Shown here piece by piece: positions 41,883 through 49,395 of a DNA stretch of 64,000 bases. Source of the stretch: Aquimarina aggregata (GTDB lineage Bacteria > Bacteroidota > Bacteroidia > Flavobacteriales > Flavobacteriaceae); NCBI RefSeq assembly GCF_001632745.1, contig NZ_LQRT01000058.1:124001-188000 (forward strand), in the 5' to 3' direction. The notes under the pieces were generated by a model. That model was given only the letters and a program-made list of their open reading frames with translations, had not been told where the DNA came from and made no database searches. Made by a program: the position numbers and the translations under genes. Position 1 is the first letter of the stretch. Every line of letters begins with the position of its first letter.

Positions 41883-42251
41883 ATGGAAGAACTAAATATA
41901 TTTACAAGAATCTTAAATCAATTTGGGAGCTATATAAACCATCTGGACTGGGGATACATTTTTACCTTTATGATTATGGCCTATGCCAGTAATAAAATAA
42001 ATCCAAAAAGCAGAAAATGGAAATGGGTTCCTAAGTATATGTCGGTAAAATGGTGGCCTGTTATTATTGGGATATTATATGCTTGTGCACTTTTTTTTAT
42101 AAGAGATCACAATTTTGTAGAAGCAGAGATGCTTTTTAAGTCCTTTATTTTTGCCGTAGCGTTTCAACACACGATTCTCGAAAAGTTTTTCAGTTTGTTA
42201 GAAAACAATAGTACACATCAAAATAAAGGTAGTAGTAAAGGAACAAAATAA
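41883..42251 (+). CDS. Small membrane protein, possibly holin-like, closing the toxin island
   Basis: The 122-residue protein has three likely membrane helices (about residues 22-37, 56-74 and 83-106) separated by a basic, Trp-rich loop (NPKSRKWKWVPKYMSVKWWP), and a short polar tail (STHQNKGSSKGTK). I do not recognise a family. Size, helix number and polar tail are in the range of phage holins, and some Tc toxin loci are known to use holin-containing lysis cassettes for toxin release; this is the basis for the tentative name. No endolysin gene is next to it. An alternative is an unrelated small inner-membrane protein. A 26-codon stub of the same gene lies at 40270, so the locus has been rearranged here. 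A strong terminator follows. Confidence 0.6.
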   Translation: MEELNIFTRILNQFGSYINHLDWGYIFTFMIMAYASNKINPKSRKWKWVPKYMSVKWWPVIIGILYACALFFIRDHNFVEAEMLFKSFIFAVAFQHTILEKFFSLLENNSTHQNKGSSKGTK

Positions 42252-42314
42252 TAGTGTCAATACCTTTTATATATAAAATTGGTATTATTATTTGTAATAA
42301 AGAGAAAATGTATG

Positions 42315-42356
42315 TTGAGAATAGTATAGCTAAAATCTATTCTCAATATATTTTTT
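42315..42356 (+). terminator. Rho-independent terminator ending the toxin island
   Basis: TTGAGAATAG (42315-42324) and CTATTCTCAA (42337-42346) form a 10-bp stem followed by TATATTTTTT. The T tract is on the plus strand, so it terminates transcription from the island before the convergent uronate operon. An AT-rich hairpin (AATACC and GGTATT, about 42262-42290) precedes it. Confidence 0.85.
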
Positions 42357-42386
42357 CTAATACATTTTTTAGAGTGCTGCTATAGT

Positions 42387-43649
42387 CTAATGCTTTTCCT
42401 TTTTATACAATTTGTAATAATACCATGCCGCTAGACTCCCTATAGATGAGAATAAAGCTAACATCCAAAATACATGTTGATGCCCTTCTTGACCTGGGGA
42501 GTTTTCTAGAAGATAGCCTATAGCCGGACCTGCAAATATATCAGGAGTATACCCAATCAAAGAAATAATACCAACTGCGGTTCCTGTAAGTACTAATGGA
42601 ATTTTTCCGCGTTGCATGACAGCAAAGTATAAAGAACGAGCTGAATAAACCCCAGTGGCTACGACCAAGATAGATATAAAAAATAAAGCTGTAGAAGAGG
42701 CAGAAATTAGACCTGTAGCAAACAATAACGCTCCAAGAAATGAAATTATAAAACTAATCAATAACCAAAAAGTGGTTTGTGATCGATCGGCTAATATGCC
42801 GATTAAAACCCCAATAACGGGGCGGATAAATAATAAAAAAGTACCTACTTGGGCGGCTTGTACTTGATCATACAACATAATATCTTTGGCATATAACGAG
42901 AATACATCTGTAATTTTATATCCCACATAAGCACATAAAATAATGATCATAAGTAACCAAACTGAAGGTAGGCGTAATACCTCTTGCACTTGGGATACTG
43001 TAATTTTTTCTATGATGATTTCCTTTTCTAAGGTATGATCTATTTTCATGAAAAACCAAACTAATATACCTACAATACTTACAATACCAGAAGATATCAA
43101 AATTACATAGCTAAATGCGGCTCTGCTTTCTAAGGCGGTGGCTTCAGCAATTTCTGAGGTAATAAATAATGAGAATATCAATACTCCTAAAGCTCCGAAT
43201 AGCGCACCTACTAATCCGCGACCACCATCTAAAAAACCAAATGCTTTACCTTGAGAGGTAGTACCACCCCATACTCGAGTAGCTTTAATCATGGGAGCCC
43301 AGAATAAAAATATGGTAGTAAAGCCCCAGTATCCATAAAGTACTTTTAATGTTGTATAATCAGGAAAAGTGGCATATACTAATCCACCGGCAGCGGTCAT
43401 CCATAATGCCACTGCAATCAATTTTCTTGGCGGAAATTTATCTGCTAATGCTCCTCCAAAAAAATAAGAAATTAAGGCAACAATGCCATATGTAGAAAAA
43501 CATATGCCTAGTTGGATATTGTCTAAATTAAATGCCTCAAGAACTGTTGGTCTAAAAACGCGAGCAAGAACAAACGGCAAAATAAAAACAGATTCCCCAG
43601 CTAAAATTACTAGAAGAAGAAAATACCAAGGGGTTTTTGTTTGATGCAT
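42387..43649 (-). CDS. MFS transporter, probably for uronate or its oligosaccharides
   Basis: This 420-residue protein has about 12 membrane helices of major facilitator type, with the loop motif GGALADKFPPRKLI between helices 2 and 3 (about residues 60-74). It is the last gene of the uronate operon on this strand, 66 bases after the TRAP large subunit. The context suggests import (or efflux) of a sugar acid or short oligosaccharide from the polysaccharide degraded by the cluster. Two different transporter types in one operon suggests that each takes a different product, for example monomer and disaccharide. The substrate is inference. Confidence 0.8.
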   Translation of the reverse strand: MHQTKTPWYFLLLVILAGESVFILPFVLARVFRPTVLEAFNLDNIQLGICFSTYGIVALISYFFGGALADKFPPRKLIAVALWMTAAGGLVYATFPDYTTLKVLYGYWGFTTIFLFWAPMIKATRVWGGTTSQGKAFGFLDGGRGLVGALFGALGVLIFSLFITSEIAEATALESRAAFSYVILISSGIVSIVGILVWFFMKIDHTLEKEIIIEKITVSQVQEVLRLPSVWLLMIIILCAYVGYKITDVFSLYAKDIMLYDQVQAAQVGTFLLFIRPVIGVLIGILADRSQTTFWLLISFIISFLGALLFATGLISASSTALFFISILVVATGVYSARSLYFAVMQRGKIPLVLTGTAVGIISLIGYTPDIFAGPAIGYLLENSPGQEGHQHVFWMLALFSSIGSLAAWYYYKLYKKEKH

Positions 43650-43715
43650 TGAGGGTGTGAATTAGTATTTGTAGGTTTAAATATATAGATTCTTGCCCAA
43701 ACAATAGCATGTTTA

Positions 43716-45011
43716 CTACAGATCAAACTGTTTAGGTAACCATAAACTCAATTCTGGAATGTATGTGATTAATAACAGTACCACAATCATGATTAAAAAT
43801 AAAGGCAATAATGGCCTAATTACCTTCTGAATTGAAAGTCCAGCAACACTGCAACCCACAAATAGTACAGAGCCAACAGGCGGCGTACAAAGTCCAATAC
43901 AAAGATTTAGAATCATTATAATTCCAAAATGTATTGGATCTAACCCTATTTTGGTTGCAATAGGTAGAAAGATAGGAGTGAATATTAGAATTGCAGGGGT
44001 CATATCCATAAATATACCAACAAAGAGTAAAATCAAATTAATAATGATTAGAATAACGATTGGGTTATCACTTATTGCTAATAAAGCATTGCTAATTTCT
44101 TGTGGGATATTTTCATAAGACATCACCCATGACATTGCCATAGAAGTCGCTATTAATAACAATACAATAGAAGAGGTTTTAATAGTTTCTAAAAAAATGG
44201 GGAATAGATCTTTAAAAGTGATTTCTTTATAAAGAGCGGCTAATAGCAATGTATATACTACTGCTATTGCAGAAGCCTCTGTGGCCGTAAAGATACCGGC
44301 AACAATACCACCAATAACGACTACAAGTAATAATAAACTTGGTAATGCTGCTAGAAAACGTTTAAAAAACTCTGAAATGCCTACTAATTTTTCGGTAGGA
44401 TATTTTTTGAGTATTGAATAAATAGCTGCAACAAGCATTAATGCCAATCCAAGAAGTATACCAGGAACATACCCTGCAATAAACAAAGCAGCGATAGAAA
44501 CACCTCCACTCGCTAATGAATATACAATTAAGACATTACTTGGCGGGATCATTAGTCCTGTAGTTGCACTGGTAATATTTACAGCAGCACTAAATGAGGG
44601 ATCATATCCGTCTTTTTTCATCATCGGATTCATAAAACCACCTATTGCAGAAGCAGCAGCTACCGCAGAACCGGAAATAGCGCCAAACAGCATGCATGAA
44701 ATGATATTTACAAAAGCCAATCCACCCGGTAATGGACCAACAATAGCTTTGGCAAAATTAATAAGTCGTACTGCAATACCGCCACGATTCATAATTTGAC
44801 CAGCTAATATAAAAAATGGAATTGCTAAAAGTGTAAAACTATCTAGAGAGGTTGCCATACGTTGCGCCAAAGTTGTTACCGAAGGTAAGAAAGGCATTGT
44901 GGTTATTAATGTGAAAAAAGCAGCCAAACCAATAGCATATGCAATAGGAACTCTTAATGATAAGAATATCAAAAAGCTAATGACTAATATCAATACTTCG
45001 GTATAATTCAT
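43716..45011 (-). CDS. dctM: TRAP transporter large membrane subunit (DctM family)
   Basis: The 431-residue protein is the 12-helix channel subunit of a tripartite ATP-independent periplasmic transporter. Family marks include LRVPIAYAIGLAAF near the start, PFFILAGQIMNRGG (about 60-75), GAISGSAVAAASAIGG (about 110-127), TTGLMIPPSNVLIVYSLASGG (about 150-170) and LCIGLCTPPVGSVLFVGC (about 370). Transport is driven by the sodium or proton gradient and depends on the periplasmic binding protein encoded upstream. Its ATG overlaps the stop of the small subunit gene by the four bases ATGA, typical of translational coupling. Confidence 0.95.
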   Translation of the reverse strand: MNYTEVLILVISFLIFLSLRVPIAYAIGLAAFFTLITTMPFLPSVTTLAQRMATSLDSFTLLAIPFFILAGQIMNRGGIAVRLINFAKAIVGPLPGGLAFVNIISCMLFGAISGSAVAAASAIGGFMNPMMKKDGYDPSFSAAVNITSATTGLMIPPSNVLIVYSLASGGVSIAALFIAGYVPGILLGLALMLVAAIYSILKKYPTEKLVGISEFFKRFLAALPSLLLLVVVIGGIVAGIFTATEASAIAVVYTLLLAALYKEITFKDLFPIFLETIKTSSIVLLLIATSMAMSWVMSYENIPQEISNALLAISDNPIVILIIINLILLFVGIFMDMTPAILIFTPIFLPIATKIGLDPIHFGIIMILNLCIGLCTPPVGSVLFVGCSVAGLSIQKVIRPLLPLFLIMIVVLLLITYIPELSLWLPKQFDL

Positions 45012-45484
45012 AATAAGGAAGTGTTAGTGTCATTATTCTTAAAGTAAATATAAAGGCTATAATAACAGATTAATATTCCTGAGATAGGAATAACCAAATA
45101 GATAAGACCTAAAGGAATATGTAATGCAGCTGAGGTTTGTTCAAACTGAAATGAGAGTATGCATAGACGTATGCCCCCAATAATCATAATTGCAAATCCA
45201 AACAAAAATATTGCGGCATATACAATTCCATCATATACTTTTTTCTTACGTTTAATTAAAGCTTCGGGAATAAGATCAATGGCCAAATGTAATTTTTGTC
45301 CAGTTGTATAAGCAGCACCTAGTACACCTAACCATATCAAAGAAAAACTTGAAAGTTCATCGGTAATCGTACTTGGTGATTTTAAAATGTATCTCGAAAA
45401 TACTTGCCAAACAACACTAATTAGCATGATAAAGAGTAAAAAGACCAGGATTTTTTCTAAAATAGAATCGATTTTAATTTTCAT
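45008..45484 (-). CDS. dctQ: TRAP transporter small membrane subunit (DctQ family)
   Basis: The 158-residue protein has four membrane helices and the DctQ-type motif ITDELSSFSLIWLGVLGAAYTTGQKLHLAID (about residues 40-70), in which the acidic and His residues are typical. It forms the membrane complex with the large subunit encoded immediately downstream (4-base overlap). It follows the binding-protein gene by 10 bases, so P, Q and M are in one transcript. Confidence 0.94.
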   Translation of the reverse strand: MKIKIDSILEKILVFLLFIMLISVVWQVFSRYILKSPSTITDELSSFSLIWLGVLGAAYTTGQKLHLAIDLIPEALIKRKKKVYDGIVYAAIFLFGFAIMIIGGIRLCILSFQFEQTSAALHIPLGLIYLVIPISGILICYYSLYIYFKNNDTNTSLL

Positions 45485-45494
45485 CTGTTTTTAT

Positions 45495-46484
45495 TTAATA
45501 AATTTCTTTAATCGCTGTGATAAGGTTGATAATTTCTGGTTGATCTTTAAAAGTGGCAATGATTTCTTGAGTTTTTTGTTCAAAAAGAGATTTATCAGGA
45601 CGTGTAATTTGTACTCCGGCTTTGACTACTGCATCTAAAGATTCCTTTTCTGAAGCAGCCCAAAGTTTACGCTGCTCTATTTTAGATTCGGTACTTGCTT
45701 CTTTTAACCATGTCTTTTCTTGTGCAGTCAAACGTTCCCAAGTATCTAAACCAATTACAAGTACATCAGGAATCGAGGTATGTTCGTCTAAACTATAATA
45801 TTTGCAAATTTCGTAGTGTTTTGAAGTGTAAAAACTAGGAGGGTTATTTTCGGCCCCATCAACTACGCCTTGCTGTAAGGCTGTATATAACTCCCCCCAT
45901 GAAACAAGAGTTGGAGCTCCCCCGAGTTGATTAACCATACTTATGGCCATGTTACTTTTCATTACACGAATTTTTTCTCCTTTTAAATCATTTGGAACCG
46001 CTATTGGTTTTTTCTTAGTATAAAAACTTCTGCTTCCGGCATCATAAAAAGTAAGTCCACGTAACCTGAATTTCTGTCCTTGAGTTAATAAATTCTCACC
46101 AAGGTGACTATCCAATGCTGTAAAGGCATGCGCTCGGTCTCTAAATAGATAAGGGATTCCGAATACTTGATATTCAGGAATAAAATTTTCTAAGACAGCA
46201 GCTGATACTTTTGTGATATCTAAACTTCCTATTTGTAGAAGTTCTAAACATTCTCGTTCTCCTCCAAGTTGACTGCTAGGATATATTTGTAATTGCAGTT
46301 TGCCATTAGATTTTTGAGCAAGACGCTCCCCTAAAATTTCCATAGATTTATGTACAGGGTGTTTCGTGTCTAGAATATGAGCTAAACGCAATACACGTAC
46401 ATTTTCTGAATCATTACAGGAAATCAATACTAGAGAAAGTAGTGCAAAAAGAAATCTATTAATGTTGTTTTTAAATATGCTCAT
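45495..46484 (-). CDS. dctP: TRAP transporter substrate-binding lipoprotein (DctP family), likely uronate
   Basis: The 329-residue protein has a lipoprotein signal (LVLISC, about residue 23) and a DctP fold. The segment DLKGEKIRVMKSNMAISMVNQLGGAP (about 165-190) contains the Arg that in this family binds the substrate carboxylate; GELYTALQQGVVDGAENNPPSFYTSKHYE (about 195-225) is also characteristic, and this form is common in binding proteins for uronic acids. Together with KduI and KduD in the same run, the substrate is probably a uronate or an unsaturated uronate. The start follows the stop of the DUF4861 gene without a gap. Confidence 0.93.
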   Translation of the reverse strand: MSIFKNNINRFLFALLSLVLISCNDSENVRVLRLAHILDTKHPVHKSMEILGERLAQKSNGKLQLQIYPSSQLGGERECLELLQIGSLDITKVSAAVLENFIPEYQVFGIPYLFRDRAHAFTALDSHLGENLLTQGQKFRLRGLTFYDAGSRSFYTKKKPIAVPNDLKGEKIRVMKSNMAISMVNQLGGAPTLVSWGELYTALQQGVVDGAENNPPSFYTSKHYEICKYYSLDEHTSIPDVLVIGLDTWERLTAQEKTWLKEASTESKIEQRKLWAASEKESLDAVVKAGVQITRPDKSLFEQKTQEIIATFKDQPEIINLITAIKEIY

Positions 46485-47714
46485 CTATTCGATTATTATG
46501 GGATGAGAAAACTTTTCTAGCGTCTGTGCTACTTCTTTAGTAAAACCTTTTGCTGTTCCAAATTTTGAATTTGAAGCTTCCCAAGCTGCTAAAAAATAGA
46601 AGGAAATAGGAATATCGTTTTCAGAATTAAAGGATACATAATGCGTGTTAGTAATTCCAGTCTCTTGCGTGGTAATAGTTTTATGAGTGTTATAAAGTTT
46701 CTTATTTAGTAGCAGCGCCATTCCCAGATGATCTCCATTCTCTGATTGCTTTCCATAAGAGTTTAAACTAAAATAATTGTTAACAGTCGTACTATGTAGT
46801 GTATTAGGTTTTAGGTTAACAATACCTGCTACTAAATTCATATCAGGTGTTATTCCCGATAAAGAGATATCACTTTTATAATACCATTGCCCTTTATAGA
46901 TCGAAATCTTATGTTTTGCTTGTATTGGAACCCCCTGAATAGTATCATTAATATACTTCATTTCAAAAGAAGATTTAATCGGTCCTTGTTCCAAAATTTT
47001 AAAAGTAGCCCCGTTTTTACCGGTTATTCGGTATAATGAATCTTTTGTTTTTATGGCTATAGATCCTGCTCCAAGAGAGTTTCCAACTTTTAAGATATCC
47101 ATTCCCCAATCTTCCTTACTATGATAATCTCCATTAATACCTATGTGAGATAGAACTAAGTCAGGAGTTGTTTTGCCAAAAATGTCAATCCCATTTCGGG
47201 GGTCAAAATACATACGAAAACCTACCTTGTCATTTTCCCAAGTGGGTCCTTCCATCTGAAAGAATTTTTTTTGAGATGCTGTCCTTGGATCGTTTATGCG
47301 TTTGTATTCATTGACTTCAGAAATAGTTGAATTGCTGTCACCAACGCCAAAATGGATATCGGTAGCATTTGGAAATATTGAAGCTTTTGAATTTTCTAAG
47401 ACAGTATATCTTATTTTTTTAACCTCATTTGGTACAAAATCAGTAGTAAAAATTAGTTGATCCCATTGCCCATCACCATTCTCGTCTTCTAATTGAAATG
47501 GAATAGATGTATTGTTTTCGTCGTAAATAGTTAGGATAGATTTTTTACCAACGTCCAGAATATGTGTATTAATCTTTTGTATAGGAATGCGAACTAGTTC
47601 ATCGATACGTTCAAGATTTAGTGTATTGGTAATTGTAATTACATTTTTAGATATAGGTTCACATCCTAGAACCAGAAATAAGAGTATTAAAAAAATAAGA
47701 TTATAAACTTTCAT
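46485..47714 (-). CDS. DUF4861 lipoprotein, uronate cluster
   Basis: The 409-residue protein has a lipoprotein signal (FLVLGCEP, about residue 18) and matches the DUF4861 pattern: an N-terminal strand-rich region (ITITNTLNLERIDELVRIP, FQLEDENGDGQWDQLIF), then a galactose-mutarotase-like beta-sandwich (GPTWENDKVGFRMYFDPRNGIDIFGK, about 150-180). Genes of this family recur in pectin and ulvan clusters, but no reaction is firmly established to my knowledge. It may process unsaturated uronides in the periplasm before import. It lies between KduD and the TRAP binding protein, in the same direction, with short spacers. Confidence 0.8.
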   Translation of the reverse strand: MKVYNLIFLILLFLVLGCEPISKNVITITNTLNLERIDELVRIPIQKINTHILDVGKKSILTIYDENNTSIPFQLEDENGDGQWDQLIFTTDFVPNEVKKIRYTVLENSKASIFPNATDIHFGVGDSNSTISEVNEYKRINDPRTASQKKFFQMEGPTWENDKVGFRMYFDPRNGIDIFGKTTPDLVLSHIGINGDYHSKEDWGMDILKVGNSLGAGSIAIKTKDSLYRITGKNGATFKILEQGPIKSSFEMKYINDTIQGVPIQAKHKISIYKGQWYYKSDISLSGITPDMNLVAGIVNLKPNTLHSTTVNNYFSLNSYGKQSENGDHLGMALLLNKKLYNTHKTITTQETGITNTHYVSFNSENDIPISFYFLAAWEASNSKFGTAKGFTKEVAQTLEKFSHPIIIE

Positions 47715-47742
47715 TACTATTGATCATTTGGTTATAATATGA

Positions 47743-48537
47743 TTAGTCTTCATTTGAAGGTTTACCAATAGTTGCTAAAATGCCTCCGTCAACATAAAGG
47801 ATATGGCCGTTTACAAAATCACTAGCTCTGGATGATAAGAAAATCGCAGCTCCTGCCAGATCATTAGGATCTCCCCATTTTCCTGCTGGAGTTCTACCTA
47901 CAATGAATTCATTAAAAGGGTGCCCATCTACTCGTATGGGTTCGGTTTGAGAAGTTGCAAAATAACCCGGTCCTATACCATTAACTTGAATATTGAATTT
48001 AGCCCATTCTGTAGCCATATTTTTGGTAAGCATTTTTAATCCACCTTTTGCGGCAGCATATGCGCCTACGGTATTTCTACCTAATTCTGTCATCATAGAA
48101 CAGATATTGATTATTTTACCTTGTTTTCTTTGTATCATGCTTTTTACAACATGTTTGGAAACAATAAATGGACTTACTAAATCAATATTAATAACCTGTT
48201 TAAAATCGTCAACTTCCATATCAATTAGAGGAGTACGTTTTATAATTCCTGCGTTGTTAATTAAAATATCAATAGAGCCAACTTCTGACTCTATTTTTTT
48301 AATTGCCGAGATCACTTCTTGCTCGTTAGAAACATCAAATTTATATCCGATAGCATGTATGCCTTCATTTTTATACTCGGTTACAGCAAGATCTATTTTT
48401 TCTTGAGATGAGTTTCCGTTTACAATAATAGTGGCTCCAGCCAAGCCGAGACCTTTTGCCATAGCCATTCCCAGCCCATGGGTACTTCCTGTAACCAATG
48501 CTATTTTTCCGGAGACGTTAAATAATGAATTTGTCAT
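47743..48537 (-). CDS. kduD: 2-dehydro-3-deoxy-D-gluconate-forming dehydrogenase, KduD-type SDR
   Basis: The 264-residue short-chain dehydrogenase has the dinucleotide motif TGSTHGLGMAMA (about residues 15-26), NNAGI (about 92) and the active-site Y160-x-x-x-K164 in YAAAKGG. In context it should catalyse the NAD(P)H-dependent step from 2,5-diketo-3-deoxygluconate to 2-keto-3-deoxygluconate, after KduI. It lies directly downstream of KduI with a 10-base gap, the usual pair. Kinase and aldolase for the following steps are outside the window. A gluconate 5-dehydrogenase function is the main alternative, but the KduI neighbour makes KduD more likely. Confidence 0.9.
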   Translation of the reverse strand: MTNSLFNVSGKIALVTGSTHGLGMAMAKGLGLAGATIIVNGNSSQEKIDLAVTEYKNEGIHAIGYKFDVSNEQEVISAIKKIESEVGSIDILINNAGIIKRTPLIDMEVDDFKQVINIDLVSPFIVSKHVVKSMIQRKQGKIINICSMMTELGRNTVGAYAAAKGGLKMLTKNMATEWAKFNIQVNGIGPGYFATSQTEPIRVDGHPFNEFIVGRTPAGKWGDPNDLAGAAIFLSSRASDFVNGHILYVDGGILATIGKPSNED

Positions 48538-48547
48538 AATATAAAGG

Positions 48548-49390
48548 TTATCTTAAGTCGGTAATTTTTGCAGTATCCATATCATTATAATCTAGATTTT
48601 CACCTGCCATACCCCAAATAAATGTGTAATTACTAGTTCCTGATCCAGAATGTATAGACCATGGCGGTGAAATAACAGCTTGATGATTTTGTAACCAAAT
48701 ATGCCTAGTTTCATTAACTGGCCCCATAAAATGACAAACAGATTGTTCTTTAGGAACTTCAAAATAAAAGTAAACTTCCATTCTTCGGTCATGAACATGA
48801 GCAGGCATGGTATTCCATACGCTTCCTGATTTCAACTCTGTCATTCCCATTTGTAATTGACATGTTTCAACAACACCACTAAGAATCATTTGATAAACAG
48901 TTCTTGCATTTGCGGTTTCAGTACTTCCAAGTTCTAATTTATTAGCTTGTTTTTTGGTTACAGCTTTAGTGGGAAATGCATGGTGAGCTGGTGCAGAGTT
49001 TAAATAGAATTTTGCAGGATTTTTAGCATCATCACTTTTAAAAACTACCTTTTTGCTTCCTTTTCCAATGTATAAGGCATCTTTATAATCGGTTTTATAA
49101 GTAGTACCATCAACGATAATAGATCCTGAACCTCCAACATTTATAGCGCCTAATTCTCGACGATCAAGGAAGCTTTTGGCTTTTAAAGGGTCAATAGCTT
49201 CTAGTGTTAATTCATTTTTTATGGGTACTGCAGAACCAGCCATATAACGATCATAATGTGTATACACCCAAACAATTTTGTCATGTTGCATAAGATTATC
49301 AATCAAAAACTCGTCGCGTAATGCTTTTGTGTCATATCGTTTGAAAGCTTCAGGTCCTGTAGCATATCGCGTTTTATATAATGTATTCAT
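48548..49390 (-). CDS. kduI: 5-dehydro-4-deoxy-D-glucuronate isomerase, KduI
   Basis: The 280-residue cytoplasmic enzyme is of normal KduI length and shows the cupin metal site: HVHDRRMEVYFYF (about residues 194-206, two His and a Glu) and the later His in PPWSIHSGSGTSNY (about 245), agreeing with E. coli KduI positions 196, 198, 203 and 245. RYATGPEAFKRYDT near the start is also typical. It isomerises the 4-deoxy-5-keto-uronate that forms from unsaturated uronates released by GH105-type enzymes. It follows the BNR protein gene by only 5 bases, tying extracellular degradation to catabolism in one operon. Confidence 0.95.
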   Translation of the reverse strand: MNTLYKTRYATGPEAFKRYDTKALRDEFLIDNLMQHDKIVWVYTHYDRYMAGSAVPIKNELTLEAIDPLKAKSFLDRRELGAINVGGSGSIIVDGTTYKTDYKDALYIGKGSKKVVFKSDDAKNPAKFYLNSAPAHHAFPTKAVTKKQANKLELGSTETANARTVYQMILSGVVETCQLQMGMTELKSGSVWNTMPAHVHDRRMEVYFYFEVPKEQSVCHFMGPVNETRHIWLQNHQAVISPPWSIHSGSGTSNYTFIWGMAGENLDYNDMDTAKITDLR

Positions 49391-49395
49391 CTGTT

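Noticed and set aside
17806..42251. Search for TcB/TcC, Rhs or YD repeats, and contractile-injection (tail sheath, baseplate) genes
   Set aside because: No YD-repeat pattern, SpvB domain, sheath, tube or baseplate motif was seen in any frame; the island is not a phage-tail-like system in this window.
42387..43649. Naming the MFS protein as a specific hexuronate transporter
   Set aside because: The family is clear but the substrate is supported only by neighbours, so no gene symbol was given.
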